Translations under genes and position numbers: made by a program | Assembly: GCA_028751875.1 (NCBI GenBank) | Contig: CM054153.1 | Span: forward strand, 34,307,887 to 34,371,886 | DNA: 64,000 nt | Source of the DNA: Rapana venosa | Lineage: Eukaryota; Mollusca; Gastropoda; Neogastropoda; Muricidae | Direction: 5' to 3' | Part shown: piece by piece, positions 1-9,525 of the stretch | Layout: each line of letters begins with the position of its first letter | Position numbering within the stretch: the first letter of the stretch is position 1 | Notes under the pieces: generated by a model | Seen by the model: only the letters and a program-made list of their open reading frames with translations | What the model was told of the DNA's origin: nothing | Database searches by the model: none

Positions 1-395
1 GGTTTGGAGGTGTGTAGAGGGACAGCCATGAAGGGAAGGAGTGGGGATGGAGGGAGGGAGGGAGGGGAAGTGCGGGAATGGGAGATAAGTGTGACAAACT
101 GCTATTTTTTCTGTTTGGTTTTTCTTTTAATATGCCGACACTGAAAATGTTTATGAATATTTTAATTGTGTGTACTTCATTTTTTTTTTTTGGGGGGGGG
201 GGGGGAGACGAGGAGAGGGAATGGGGGTGATGGGTAGTGGAGAGTTTGAAGGGACGTGTCAGGCAGTGAAAGGGAAGAATGAAAGAGTGGGCTATTTTCC
301 CCATCTCATAACTTTTGATTGTTATCGTTCATATAGATATGATTTTTTTTAACCCATTGTATGGAAATGGTTTTTGTGTGTCAATTGTGTTGACA

Positions 396-397
<2 letters not shown>
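1..397. other. Non-coding, G-rich low-complexity flank
   Basis: No gene is visible. The stretch carries GGGA/GGAG-rich runs (about 35-75 and 190-230) and a T-run followed by a G-run near 181-205. The short frames are translations of these runs. Confidence 0.6.

Positions 398-451
<54 letters not shown>
398..451. repeat. (TG)n microsatellite
   Basis: An uninterrupted TG dinucleotide array. The Cys-Val frame through it is a translation artefact. Confidence 0.95.
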
Positions 452-459
<8 letters not shown>

Positions 460-1769
460 TTCACAAGTTCAGCGCAAGTATAAGATCAATACCCTCTGTT
501 TCAAATGTCTCCACAAATCTGCACCTTCTTATCTCTAACTCTGTGTGTGTGAGTATAAATTTGATATATGTTAATTCTAATATTTTGTGGACAAATGCTT
601 GCGTTTAAACGACTTGAATGCAAGCGCTTCGATTTGTTTGCTTTACAAGATTAAGCACTATATAAGTACTGTACATTATTATCGTTATTATTTTGGTTAG
701 AAACAGGGAGGCTGAAAGAGAGGATGAACAGGGGGTGTTTGAAAGAGGGAGGGAAGGAACTGGAACGGAATGTGAATTCGCTGCCACTCCCGCCATTTAC
801 CCCCCCCCCCCCCCACATATAACCCCCCCACACACACACACATATCACCCCCCCACATATCACCCCCCCCCCCCAAACACACACACACACACAGAGAAAC
901 ACATTCTTACTAATAATCTCATATTGAAGTTAACTAGTCTCTTATGAATAATTATAGTTTCTTGTTCGTCACTTATTGCTCATGTTTTTACTGGAACTGT
1001 TCGCTGAAGTCATTTTTAGATGTTTCTGTGTATTTATGACCTGTTCAATTTAAGTGTGGGAAAGCAATTATTTTTGTATGGTAAGTGAGGAGTACACAGA
1101 ACTTAAGGGAGTGGGGGGGGGGGGGTGACGGGAAGTGGAGGGAAGGGGTGTGGGTGTGGGGGATGTTTTTTCTCATGTATAACTGCCCTTGTCATATCAG
1201 TATTGATTGTAGAACTCTTTTTCATGTGTGTTTGTCAGACGTCTATGGGTAGTTAGCGGAGGGAAGGGGAGGGGAGAAGAGGGGGAGGGGGCGTAGGAGG
1301 GTAAGTGAACAACAGCTCTGTCCTTATCCATTTAGCCTTGATAACAGCCTTTCTTCTGAGTCTGTGTGTCTGTCTGTTTGTCTGTCTGTCCGTCTCTCTT
1401 TCTCATATGTGTATGTTTGTGTGTACACGTTTATATGCATTTATGTATGTATGGAAGTATGTATGTTTTTGTGTGCATGTGTGCATGCCTATGAGTGTGT
1501 ATGTGTGTGTCTGTCAGTATGTATTTGCATTTGAATAACCTGGTACATCTAATATTTATATGCTTCTTTTTCTCTTCTAGATGTTTTTATTGGAGCTATT
1601 TGATTTAGGCACATCAACTTTTGTTACAACAGACTGTATGGGTGTATGATTGTGCGCACATGTGCGTGCGTTTGTAAGTGCGTGCGTGCACACGTAAATA
1701 ATAAGTTTATATGTCTTTTCCAATCAATGGTTTTTACAACATTGTATTCCTACATTGGTGTGTGTGGAT
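452..1769. other. Non-coding with scattered C, CA, G and GT runs
   Basis: No gene is supported. The stretch has a poly-C/(CA)n compound repeat at about 800-895, a G-run at about 1114-1128, G-rich DNA at 1255-1300, and imperfect GT/TCTG/ATGT repeats at about 1360-1525 and 1640-1700. All frames of 60 codons or more here are microsatellite translations or lack any recognisable domain. Confidence 0.6.
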
Positions 1770-1827
<58 letters not shown>

Positions 1828-1833
1828 TGTATA

Positions 1834-1907
<74 letters not shown>

Positions 1908-1973
1908 CGTGTGTGTGTGGGTGGGTGGGTGGGTGCGTGCGTGCGTGTGCACGCGTGTGTGTGTGTGTGTGTG
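1770..1973. repeat. (TA)n followed by (GT)n compound microsatellite
   Basis: A long (TA)n array with occasional TG substitutions runs to about 1905. It changes into GTGGGT/GTGC/(GT)n up to the 3' end of the adjoining minus-strand LINE. The Ile-Tyr frames on both strands are artefacts. Confidence 0.93.
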
Positions 1974-3092
1974 AAGTCAAGTCAAAATTATCTTTATTGA
2001 GAGTAAAAGATTAAGTTTATATAACTTTTTTCATCCTGCCCTCATCAAAAAAAATCAAGAAAATTTATATATAAAAGCAATCAAATTACAATGTTTGCAC
2101 ATGTTGAAGACAAAATCTATGGACATTTTTTAATATAAATCCAGACTAACAAAACATTATAAAGCAAATCAAGACAGTATAACATAAGCTCAAGTCGTAC
2201 AGATAAATGAAGAAAATGAAAAAAAAAAAAAAAAAAAAAGCAACACCCCCAAAACAAAACAAAACAACAACAAACAAGCAAACACACAAACAAGCAAACA
2301 AAAAACCCAACAAAAGCAAAAACAAACAAAAACAAGACTCACAAGATAAAACAAAACCAATACAGTATAACATAAGCTCAAGTCATACAACAAATGAAGA
2401 AAATACAAATAACAAATGTAGGAATAACAACAAGGTAGCCTGATGTAAGATAACCTCGAGTGGACATACAATTTTTCCATCAGATGTTTCTTCAAAAGTT
2501 TCTCGAACGTTTGTTTCGAAGGAGCTGATTTTAAAGAGATAGGTAGATTATTCCACAATGTTCTTCCTGAATAAGCAAGTCTTGATTTACATAGATTGTT
2601 ATGGGCCTGGGCAAAGACAATCTGCGAGTAGGCTTGTTTTTATCAACGGCAAAATTTGTCACAATTTTCTTTGGGGCTTTTCCGTTTAATATATTGTACA
2701 TACATAGACACTTATTGAAATGCAGACTGTCTTTGAGTGGAAGAATATCTAATTCTTTGTAGTTGTTGGTGGTCAATGTATTAGGATTCAATCGGATTAG
2801 TTTGATAACTCTTTTATGTAGGCGGCTTATAATTATGCTTTAGGTTTGTTTCACTAGCACTATCCCATAAGGTTGAAACATAATTTATAAGTGATAGAAT
2901 ATGTGCATGAAGGAATAGTTTTCGTGACTGTAGGTTTAGAAAATGTTTGATTTTTCTTAGTTGATATAATCTTACTGTGATTCGCTTTCCTAAAGTGGTT
3001 ATGTGTTCTGACCAAGATAAATCATTGTCAATTACAGCACCTTGTACTTTGTGTGAAACAACTTCTTCAATGTTTCGTCCTTGTGCCATTTG
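1974..3092 (-). mobile_element. 5'-truncated L2/CR1-like LINE (3' part of ORF2 plus 3' end)
   Basis: A minus-strand non-LTR retrotransposon remnant. Three consecutive frames give the region after the RT catalytic core: 3089-2814 contains VIDNDLSWSEHIT and a long thumb-like helix region; 2791-2531 contains LDILPLKDSLHFNKCLCMYN; 2558 to about 2470 contains LWNNLPISLKSAPSKQTFE. This end is typical of L2/CR1/Rex-type elements. The catalytic FADD core and endonuclease are absent, so the copy is 5'-truncated near 3092, where it meets a diverged SINE tail. Frames shift at least twice. The terminal sequence, read on the minus strand, includes CTCTCAATAAAGAT and TTTTGACTTGACTT, then meets (AC)n; the same terminal block recurs alone at 13998. 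Within the 3' region a 25-bp stretch beginning CAGTATAACATAAGC is present twice (near 2175 and 2362). Clade assignment is by recognition only. Confidence 0.8.
2217..2350. repeat. Poly-A and CAAA-rich low-complexity tract
   Basis: An A-run at about 2220-2239, then C-run/CAAA/CAAACA sequence almost without T. It lies inside the LINE 3' region. Similar poly-C plus CAAA tracts occur near 34.2, 35.3 and 38.1 kb. Confidence 0.85.
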
Positions 3093-3200
3093 TGCCGGTA
3101 GGAACAGATGGCTTGTCTACAAAACAGTAATCCCACTGGATGTAAAAATTATACAAACACGAGTGCGCATTCCATCGTCCTGGAAGAAAAAGAAAGAAGA
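3085..3200 (+). mobile_element. Diverged SINE 3' tail
   Basis: Matches, in order, landmarks of the better copy at 14491-14722: TGTGCCGGT, GGAACAGATG, CTGGATGTAAAAA, then a degraded version of GAGTGCTTATTCCAT. It abuts the truncated 5' edge of the minus-strand LINE at 1974-3092. Confidence 0.6.
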
Positions 3201-3654
3201 GTATTGTATGGTTCCTTGTGGACAAATGTTGTCATGGTCAACACCTGTGTCTTGTAAAAAACAGTTTTTCTATTATTATCATTTTTTTGCCATTGTATGT
3301 GTTTGTTATATAATAATGATCTCCATTGACAAAACGTGATGTAAACGTTAAGCTTGTTAATGCTCAGAGTTATACTTTTTTGTTGTTAAAGTATGATTAA
3401 TTTTCAAGAATGAAGAATTATATTGCTGGCTTTAGTTGAAAGGATGTCGTTATTGTTAATTTGGGAATGACGACAGCTTGGCTGCCTTGTTGCCTCCAAT
3501 TGGATTGGCGACACTGCACTGCATTCAGCATGCATTCTGAGGTTGATGGCAATGCTTCCACGGGCATTATGGATTCAGACACTCACAAGAAAACGGTAAT
3601 ACTTTTTAACTTGTTAACTTGCTAGCTAACGAGCAAGGGCAGCTGCTCTGAGAG
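3201..3654. other. Non-coding, nothing recognised
   Basis: AT-rich sequence with no repeat or frame that I can support. It may be unique intergenic DNA. Confidence 0.5.
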
Positions 3655-3890
3655 AGAACTCTGAGCTCTGAAATGATTTATTGCACTTCGGCTTTTGGCC
3701 ACAATACAATTCAAATGAAAGGAAAAAAGTAAGAAAACGAAATATAAGTTCATGTAATCTTTGATAAGATCTTGCCATAATCATATCCTTGGCATGTACC
3801 CGAAACTGTGCTCCCAAAAACACATTTTCCAAGATCACAAATAAAGTGCTGACTTAGACCAACAATTCAAACAACTCTAAGCTCAGGGTT
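3655..3890 (-). mobile_element. 3' end fragment of the LINE-D type family
   Basis: On the minus strand this reads ...TGTATTGTGGCC, a short divergent spacer, then an AAATCATTTCAGAG-like end running into CTCAGAGTTCTCTC. This matches the 3' terminus of LINE-D at 36210-36275 and shorter copies at 35868 and 60601. No coding capacity is left. RTE copy A is inserted at its 5' side. Confidence 0.55.
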
Positions 3891-3897
3891 ACAGAAC

Positions 3898-3898
<1 letters not shown>
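3891..3898. repeat. Candidate target-site duplication of RTE copy A (left)
   Basis: ACAGAACT lies directly before the (CAT)n tail of RTE copy A and recurs at 5455-5462, just outside the truncated 5' end. Eight bases is short, so chance cannot be excluded. Confidence 0.5.
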
Positions 3899-3954
<56 letters not shown>

Positions 3955-5447
3955 GACCCGTGACCTTGGCGGTCGTGGGGGAGACACAAAAGACGATGCC
4001 GTGGTAAGCCTCCTCCATCCATCTCGGTCCTCGGCTCTGCGCAGTAGTGCCGAGTCATTCATCCTGGTCCATTCTCTGATGTTGTCCATCCATGACTTGT
4101 TCTGTCTTCCCCTCTTTCTGCCACCTTCGAGTGTTCCCTGCAGTACTGTTTTTGGCAGAGTGTTGTGGCGGGTGCCGAACCATGTCAGCTTTTTCTTCTT
4201 GACGATGGTGAGAAGGGGTTCCTGTGGACCTGCCAGCCGTGTTATTTGACTCTTGACAAATTCATTGGCCTTTCGTTCTCTCCAGGATATGCCCAGCAGT
4301 TTTCTATGGCATTTTGTTTCAAATGACTGGATTCGCTTTGCTGTTTCAGCAGTCAATGTCCAGGTATCACTTCCGTACAGCAGGATAGTCTGAATTAGGG
4401 CTTTGTAGAGCTTTAGTTTGATTGGGAAACTGATCTCTTTACTTTTCCATATGGTGGTGAGTTTTGTCATGGAAGATGTTGCCATGGCTATTCTGACTTT
4501 GATTTCTGTCGTCGATCGCCCGTCCTTTGTGAGTGTAGCGCCAAGGTATTTAAAAGCGTCTACCTCCTCCAGTTGTTGGCCGTTCATGTACATTTTAGCA
4601 GTGGCGTTGCTCGTGCTGTTCACAAGTACTTTACTTTTCTCCGAGCTCACCTCCATCCCATATGCTCCAGCTCTGTTCTCAAGTCTGGTCGTAAGATCTT
4701 GCAGCTCTGTGTTACTTCCGCCCATGAGGTCAATGTCATCGGCAAACCGCAAGTTGTTGAGGGGTCTGCCGCCAATGGAGATGGTAGAGTGGAAGTCATG
4801 GAGGGTCTCTCTCATAATATTTTCCAAGAACAGATTAAACAGGGCGGGAGATAACAGGCATCCTTGTCGGACCCCAACTGTGGTTTTGAAGTAGTCTCCG
4901 ACCTGATTGTTCTGAAGGACTGCACTGCTTGTGGTGTTGTATAGTGCTTGAATGGTTTGCACTAGTCCTTCTTCAATGCCAAACATTCTGAGAACCTGCC
5001 ACAGGCCTTCGTGCCATACTCTGTCGAAAGCCTTCTTGAAGTCGATGAAGTTGTGGAACAGGTCTCTCTGATGTTGAAGATGTTTTTCCATCAGGATGTG
5101 GCAGTTAAAAATATGTTCGATTGTGCTCCTGCCTGCCCTGAACCCATCTTGTTCCTCTGCAAGGTGTTCTTCTGCCTCCTTCTTGAGTCGCTTCAAAATA
5201 ACTTTGAGCATGATCTTGCTGGCGTGGCTGATGAGGCTGATTGTTCTATAGTTTTGGCATTGGCGTAAATTCCCCTTCTTGGGCAGGGGTATGATGAGTG
5301 ATTGTGTCCATTCTGTTGGCCACTGTTTTGTCTCCCAAATCTTCTGACAGATAGCTGTAACATGTGTGATGACTGTTTCGCCACCATGCTTGAGCAGCAC
5401 TGCTGGTATGTTGTCTGCTCCTGGGGACTTTCCTACTGGTAAGCTGC
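3899..5447 (-). mobile_element. RTE-clade LINE, copy A (5'-truncated)
   Basis: A minus-strand non-LTR retrotransposon with a short 3' end and a (GAT)n tail (3899-3953), a layout characteristic of RTE elements. Homology to copy B ends at about 5447, inside the RT N-terminus, so the endonuclease is missing. The stop codon sits in the tail repeat. A candidate 8-bp target duplication flanks it (3891-3898 and 5455-5462), with about 7 extra bases on the truncated side. Confidence 0.9.
3952..5446 (-). pseudogene. RTE ORF2 fragment, reverse transcriptase and C-terminus
   Basis: Uninterrupted frame of about 497 codons with no natural start; it enters from the truncated 5' edge (LPVGKSPGADNIPA...). 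Visible RT landmarks: IIPLPKKG, FIDFKKAFDRV (catalytic Asp), RQGCLLSP, and LRFADDIDLMGG (the two catalytic Asp). These are followed by VDAFKYLGATLT, the ILLYGSDTW thumb region, and the RTE-type C-terminus GGRKRGRQNKSWMDNIREWT. The protein would prime cDNA synthesis on element RNA at nicked chromosomal DNA. Compared with copy B it has an in-frame 6-base deletion (WFGTRH against WFGHVTRH). By hand count about 27 of roughly 480 residues differ, and no stop or frameshift is present. It is a young copy, but cannot be autonomous without its endonuclease. Confidence 0.9.
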
Positions 5448-5530
5448 GGAACTAACAGAACTAAGCATAGCTTAAACCTCGACTGGGACCAAAGTTGGTA
5501 ATACGGTTATATCTGACAATGTCAACACAC
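5448..5530. other. Right flank of RTE copy A
   Basis: A short unique-looking flank containing the second ACAGAACT at 5455-5462, then the start of the (GA)n array. Confidence 0.5.
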
Positions 5531-5594
5531 GAGAATACAGAGAGAGGGAGGAAGAGAGGAGGGAGGAGAGGGGAGGAGAGAGAGGAGAGAGAGG

Positions 5595-5636
<42 letters not shown>
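5531..5636. repeat. (GA)n microsatellite
   Basis: GAGG/GGA-rich sequence grading into pure (GA)n. The Arg-Glu frames are artefacts. Confidence 0.93.
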
Positions 5637-5640
<4 letters not shown>

Positions 5641-5990
5641 AGCCCTTTGTTTTTCTGAAAACGATTTGCTATACCTAAGCTAGTTTTGGTACTCATTTCA
5701 GCGTCAAAGCTTGGAAGTGAGGAAGGAAAAAGGAGGCCAATATATTCGACACACAAAAGAACATGATGTTGACATTGAGATAACTTGTACTCCCGTTTGG
5801 GGGGATACTGGGGGTCTGGTACACAATTGCTGGAGATTCGAGAAGTTTCTCAGCCTTCTTTCCTTCACGAACACCACCATCTTCAGTGCTTTACATTAGT
5901 GTGAAAGAATTATACATGTGTGTATAATTACACACGCACGCACGCACGCACTCACGCACGCACCCACCCACACACATACATATCTTACGC
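5637..5990. other. Non-coding, ending in (ACGC)n/(ACAC)n
   Basis: A 62-codon frame at 5711-5899 has no recognisable domain and I do not call it a gene. An imperfect ACGC/ACAC repeat covers about 5928-5990. Confidence 0.5.
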
Positions 5991-6145
5991 ACACGTTAAA
6001 ACCCGTTCCGCTTTTCGGAAGAGTAGGTCATTGTGTGCCGGTGGGAACGGATGACAAAATTTACATAATTGCATACACACGTGGACTGGATGAAAAAAAG
6101 CACATAAGTGTTTATTTCATTATCCTCGAAATAAAGGAATAAAAT
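5991..6145 (+). mobile_element. SINE 3' portion
   Basis: Shares with the 14.5-kb copy, in order: GTTCCGCTTTTCGGAAGAGTAGG, the TGTGTGCCGGTGG block, ATGACAAAATTTACA, GGACTGGATG, and the terminal TTATCCTCGAAATAAA. It ends in an AATAAA-rich tail and is followed by (TA)n. The head is missing. Confidence 0.75.
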
Positions 6146-6159
6146 AAAAATACGCACAC

Positions 6160-6161
6160 AG

Positions 6162-6231
<70 letters not shown>

Positions 6232-6238
6232 TATAAAA
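6160..6238. repeat. (TA)n microsatellite
   Basis: A near-pure TA array directly after a SINE tail. Confidence 0.93.
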
Positions 6239-6252
6239 TATACACATACATC

Positions 6253-6278
6253 TATATGCCATATTTCTCGGCCTGTTC
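6253..6278 (+). repeat. 26-bp direct repeat, left copy
   Basis: Begins TATATGCCATATTTCTCGG and is identical over 26 bases to 6681-6706. The pair brackets a cassette of (AC)n, SINE and (ATCT)n. Confidence 0.85.
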
Positions 6279-6294
6279 ACACCACACACACAAA

Positions 6295-6321
<27 letters not shown>

Positions 6322-6325
<4 letters not shown>

Positions 6326-6560
6326 CTCGGATGAGACTATAAACCGAGGCCCCGTGTTCGAACGCATGCAGAATATCTTGCGCACACGTTAAATCCTGTT
6401 CCGCTTTTCGGAAGTGTGCCGGTGGAAACAGATGACAAAATTTACAAAACCGCATACACACGGGGACTGGATGTAAAAAAGCACACGAGTGCTTATTCCA
6501 TTATCCTCGATATAAAAGAATAAATAAATATAAAAGAATAAATACATAAAATAAACACAC
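6322..6560 (+). mobile_element. SINE with conserved GATGAGACTATAAACCGAGG domain
   Basis: Starts after (AC)n with GTCTCGGATGAGACTATAAA, continues through the CATGCAGAATATCTTGCGC and TTCCGCTTTTCGGAAG blocks, and ends TTATCCTCGATATAAAAG with AATAAATA repeats. It lacks about 12 bases (AGTAGGCCATTG region) compared with the copy at 14491. No tRNA head is visible in this copy. Confidence 0.8.
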
Positions 6561-6571
6561 ACACATATTTA

Positions 6572-6576
6572 TATTA

Positions 6577-6642
<66 letters not shown>

Positions 6643-6672
6643 CTATTTATCTATCTATCTATCTATCTATCT
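6572..6672. repeat. (ATCT)n microsatellite
   Basis: A tetranucleotide array following the SINE tail, interrupted twice by CTCT. Confidence 0.93.
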
Positions 6673-6680
6673 TATATATA

Positions 6681-6706
6681 TATATGCCATATTTCTCGGC
6701 CTGTTC
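6681..6706 (+). repeat. 26-bp direct repeat, right copy
   Basis: Identical to 6253-6278. Too long for a typical SINE target duplication (commonly under 20 bp), but placed exactly at both edges of the inserted-looking cassette. Confidence 0.85.
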
Positions 6707-7241
6707 GCCCATGTCACTCTTCGTCTCTAGGCTTCATTCTATGCTTTATGATTCATTTTAAACATGCGACCAAGTGAGATGTATAAGAAGCTATTTCTAT
6801 CTGCAGCACGCTTATACCCATTCCTCTCTCAATCCCTCCCTCTCTCTCTCCATTCTCCAGGGTGGCCGAAACAACACGTTGTTCTGGTCAGGAAGAACTG
6901 TAGGAGCCAGCTGGGGGATCTCCTTTCATGGCTAAAACAATGTGTGTGTCTTCCTCACACATTACTCCCATTTTGGCCTCTCTTTTTCCCATCTGCCCAT
7001 CCCTCCCAGTTCCCCGCTCTTTTGCAGCAGGGTGGGGGGGTGGGGGGTGGTAGGGGGGGGGGGGGAGAAGGGGGGACTTTGTACTCCAGTATCAGTGTGT
7101 TTTGGAAACGAATACGATGATAACGCTTTATGAGGACGGACTGTAGGGAGAAGAAAAACAATGGGAATCTTAACATTGTTTTTGTAAGATATTGTATTTT
7201 GGGTGTACCTACATGCATGTGGGATGTTGAATTGAGAATAT

Positions 7242-7242
<1 letters not shown>
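6707..7242. other. Non-coding, mostly unique
   Basis: No gene recognised. A G-run compound repeat lies at about 7028-7073. The 118-codon frame at 6764-7120 ends in translated G-runs and shows no domain. Confidence 0.5.
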
Positions 7243-7290
<48 letters not shown>

Positions 7291-7425
7291 GTGGTTGTGT
7301 GTGTTTGTGATTGTGTGTGTGTGTGCGAGTGTGCGTGTGTGTGTGTTGTCAGTGTTGTGTGTACGTGTGTGTGTGCGCGCGCGCGCGCGTGTTTGTGTGT
7401 ATGTGTGTATGAGCATAAGTGTGTT
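7243..7425. repeat. (GT)n compound microsatellite
   Basis: (GT)n with GTTGT interruptions, then GTGCGCGC alternating purine-pyrimidine DNA at about 7370-7390. Confidence 0.93.
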
Positions 7426-7534
7426 AGGTAGTGACAATGGGCAATTGAAAAGTGTCGGACACAGAAAAACACTACAGAGCTAACCAGTGTAAGTGTGGAA
7501 TCAATAACTGGCACTATTAGCAGTGACGGAGGGG

Positions 7535-7600
7535 AGGGAGAGAGAGAGAGAGAGAGAGAGAGGGGGTGGGGGGGGGGGGTAGAGGCCTCTCTCTCTCTGT
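7535..7600. repeat. (GA)n plus G-run and CT
   Basis: A (GA)n tract followed by a poly-G stretch and a short (CT)n. Confidence 0.9.
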
Positions 7601-7639
7601 GGGCTAGCACTGAACCTCTCTCTGTTCCATTTCAAACTC

Positions 7640-7700
7640 CTTGGTTGAGACTATAAGCCGAGGTCCTGTTTTTGGACACACATACATCACACATTGCACA
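7640..7700 (+). mobile_element. SINE central-domain fragment
   Basis: Contains GAGACTATAAGCCGAGGTCC, matching the central block of the SINEs at 6322 and 14491. It is a solitary fragment. Confidence 0.55.
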
Positions 7701-7796
7701 CACATTAAGCGGCATCACGCTTTTTGTCTCGAGGAAGGCACACGAGGCTCATGGGGGATATCACATGAATGGACACAGCATGCGCAATGTTAGGGG

Positions 7797-8215
7797 GCGC
7801 CATAGCTCAGTGGTCAGAGCACTCGCTTTCCCCCCAGCTAGTGTTAAGCAGCGTTGAGCGTGGTTAACAATTGGATGGGTGACCGTTTGCGCGCCTTGGC
7901 TTCAGTACAGTCCCCTAGTTCACACAGATGTAAATGGATACAAGTCAAACCCTCTTTACGGTCAGGGAAGGTAAAGCAGCGAGGGAGAGGAAATGGGCGC
8001 CGCCCACAATATGCTGGCCCCTGGAGAAGCTGAGGTTTCTGGCACCTCGCCCCTCCAACGACCGCGTAGGTTATGGTAACACGTTGACCTTAAACCTTCA
8101 GAACATCTTGCGCACGCTATAAGACCGATTCCGCCTTTGAAAAAACCCATTCCGCCTTTCGGAAGAATAGGCCATTGTGTGCCGGTTGGAACGGATGACA
8201 AAATTAACAAAAACA
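7797..8215 (+). mobile_element. SINE with composite tRNA-like and 5S rRNA-like head
   Basis: The first 35 bases (7797-7832) read as a tRNA D-arm with an A-box (TAGCTCAGTGGT at 7803-7814). Instead of a tRNA B-box, 7843-7885 reads as the internal control region of a 5S rRNA: GTTAAGCAGCGTTGAGCG, then a GGTTAAC... segment, then TTGGATGGGTGACCG. The body (about 7990-8095, CAATATGCTGGCC...) recurs at 51091-51187. The end carries the same tail as other SINEs here (CATCTTGCGCAC, TTTCGGAAGAATAGGCC, TGTGTGCCGG) with a small internal duplication of the ATTCCGCCTTT block. RNA polymerase III promoters of both types are known from 5S-derived and tRNA-derived SINE families; the combined head is read directly from this sequence. 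Confidence 0.75.
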
Positions 8216-8492
8216 AAACACATTCACACTGGTGTCTTGTTAAGACATCATTCCCGAAGTCGGAGTGCAGCTACCTTCATGGTGGACAAAAAACCGATCG
8301 CATGCGCAGAATGTCACTGTTGGTGAAGATCAGAGGTCTGTCTCGCCGAGGATGGCCAGGAAAAGGAATCTTGCCCATCAAACGCGGCAGCTGCAGGCAT
8401 GATGCATTCAGCTCAGTGCCCAACAACCAACTCCTTAAGAAGTTGAGTTAAAGTCAAGTCAGTGAGTGGCTTTTTTCATTATAGGGTTTGCA
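8216..8492. other. Non-coding, nothing recognised
   Basis: No domain or clear repeat. A 104-codon frame at 8137-8451 overlaps the SINE tail and has no support. Confidence 0.45.
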
Positions 8493-8936
8493 TGGATCGT
8501 GTTGTATTGTATTGTATTATATTGGTTTGTATTGTATTGTATACCACTTCAAGTCATAGTAGATTTCTCTGCGTGAAATTCGGGCAGCTCTCCCTGGAGA
8601 GAGCGCATAGCCACAAGAGCAGCGCCACCCATTGCTTTTATTTTATTTTCCTGTCTGCGTGTGTAATTTGTTTCCCTATCGGAGTGGCTTTACTTTTCGT
8701 TTTTTACAGAATTTTGCCAGGGACAGCTCTGTTGTTGCCGTTGGTTCTTTTACGTGCGCTAAATGCGTGTTGTACACGGGACATCGATTTATCGTCTCAT
8801 CCAAAAGACTAGCACCCAGACAACTACTCACGGTCTAGTGGATGGAGGAAAAATGTCGGGCACAAACAGGGATCGAACCACCTGGACTTTTTGCTTCTTA
8901 GGCAAGTTCGTTATCTCCAGACCACCGATGCACTGT
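8493..8936 (-). mobile_element. tRNA-derived SINE with conserved central domain
   Basis: Read on the minus strand it starts near 8936 with a tRNA-like region: an A-box-like GGTGGTCTGGAGATAACG and a B-box TGGTTCGATCCC (8869-8880). The central block GATGAGACGATAAATCGA (about 8786-8803) and GCGCACGTAAAAGAACC follow, then a body ending near 8558 (GCTGCCCGAATTTCACG). The tail is a short (AATAC)n-type array (8493-8545). The order matches a broadly distributed invertebrate SINE type that I recognise from molluscan sequence; the exact family name is not assigned. Confidence 0.8.
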
Positions 8937-9037
8937 AAACGTGCACAGCACTGGCAGGTCTGCAGCATTGGGATCAGTGATCTTTCTCTCTTCCCTGACT
9001 TAAAACTCCCCAGGTGACAGCGACGTTGGCACCTGTT

Positions 9038-9140
9038 AGGGTGTGTGTGTGTATGTGTGTGTGTGTGCGTGCGTGCGTGCGTACGTGCGTGCGTGCGCGC
9101 GCGCGGGGCGGGGTCGGGGGTGGGGGGTGGGTGGGCGCGG
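9038..9140. repeat. (GT)n/(GC)n/G-run compound repeat
   Basis: GTGT, GTGC, GCGC and GGGGT blocks in sequence. Confidence 0.9.
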
Positions 9141-9318
9141 AGACGGTTAGGTGTGATAAGGGTCATGGCTTGACCTTTCGCCTGGTGCAGCCCCATGCCG
9201 GCATGGAGTGCTTGGTCATTCACCCTGTGCTGCTGTGTCTGCTGTGTCTGCTGTGTGGTGTGTGCCCTGTGCCAAGATGCTGCTGGAGTTAGAGAGCACG
9301 TCAGTTTATGATAGAAGA

Positions 9319-9325
<7 letters not shown>
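9141..9325. other. Non-coding spacer
   Basis: Contains a small CTGTGTCTG triplication (about 9230-9260). No gene. Confidence 0.5.
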
Positions 9326-9395
<70 letters not shown>

Positions 9396-9525
9396 CTTCT
9401 TCTTCTTCTTCTTCTTCTTGAGTGTGTGTGTGTGTGCGTATGCGTATGCGTGCGTGTGTGTGTCTGTGCGTATGTGTGCGCGCACGCGCGTGCGTGTGTG
9501 CGCGTGTGTTTGTGCGCGCGCACAA
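9326..9525. repeat. (TC)n-(TTC)n-(GT/GC)n compound microsatellite
   Basis: Pure (CT)n to about 9392, TTC triplets to about 9419, then GT/GC alternation. The Ser-Leu and Arg-Glu frames are artefacts. Confidence 0.94.

Noticed and set aside
960..1620. Possible repeat between about 985-1030 and 1577-1620 (TGTTTTTA..GGA.CT.TT)
   Set aside because: The similarity is short and interrupted; I could not support it by eye.
3626..3838. 70-codon minus-strand frame as a small gene
   Set aside because: It lies within the LINE-D type 3' end fragment and shows no domain.
4418..4894. 158-codon frame on the plus strand (also 16414-16890 and 39295-39591 on the minus strand)
   Set aside because: These are antisense shadows of the RTE reverse transcriptase; they recur only because the sense strand is conserved.
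7797..7895. A functional tRNA or 5S rRNA gene
   Set aside because: The tRNA part lacks a B-box and acceptor pairing, the 5S part lacks the 5' half, and both lead into a SINE body.
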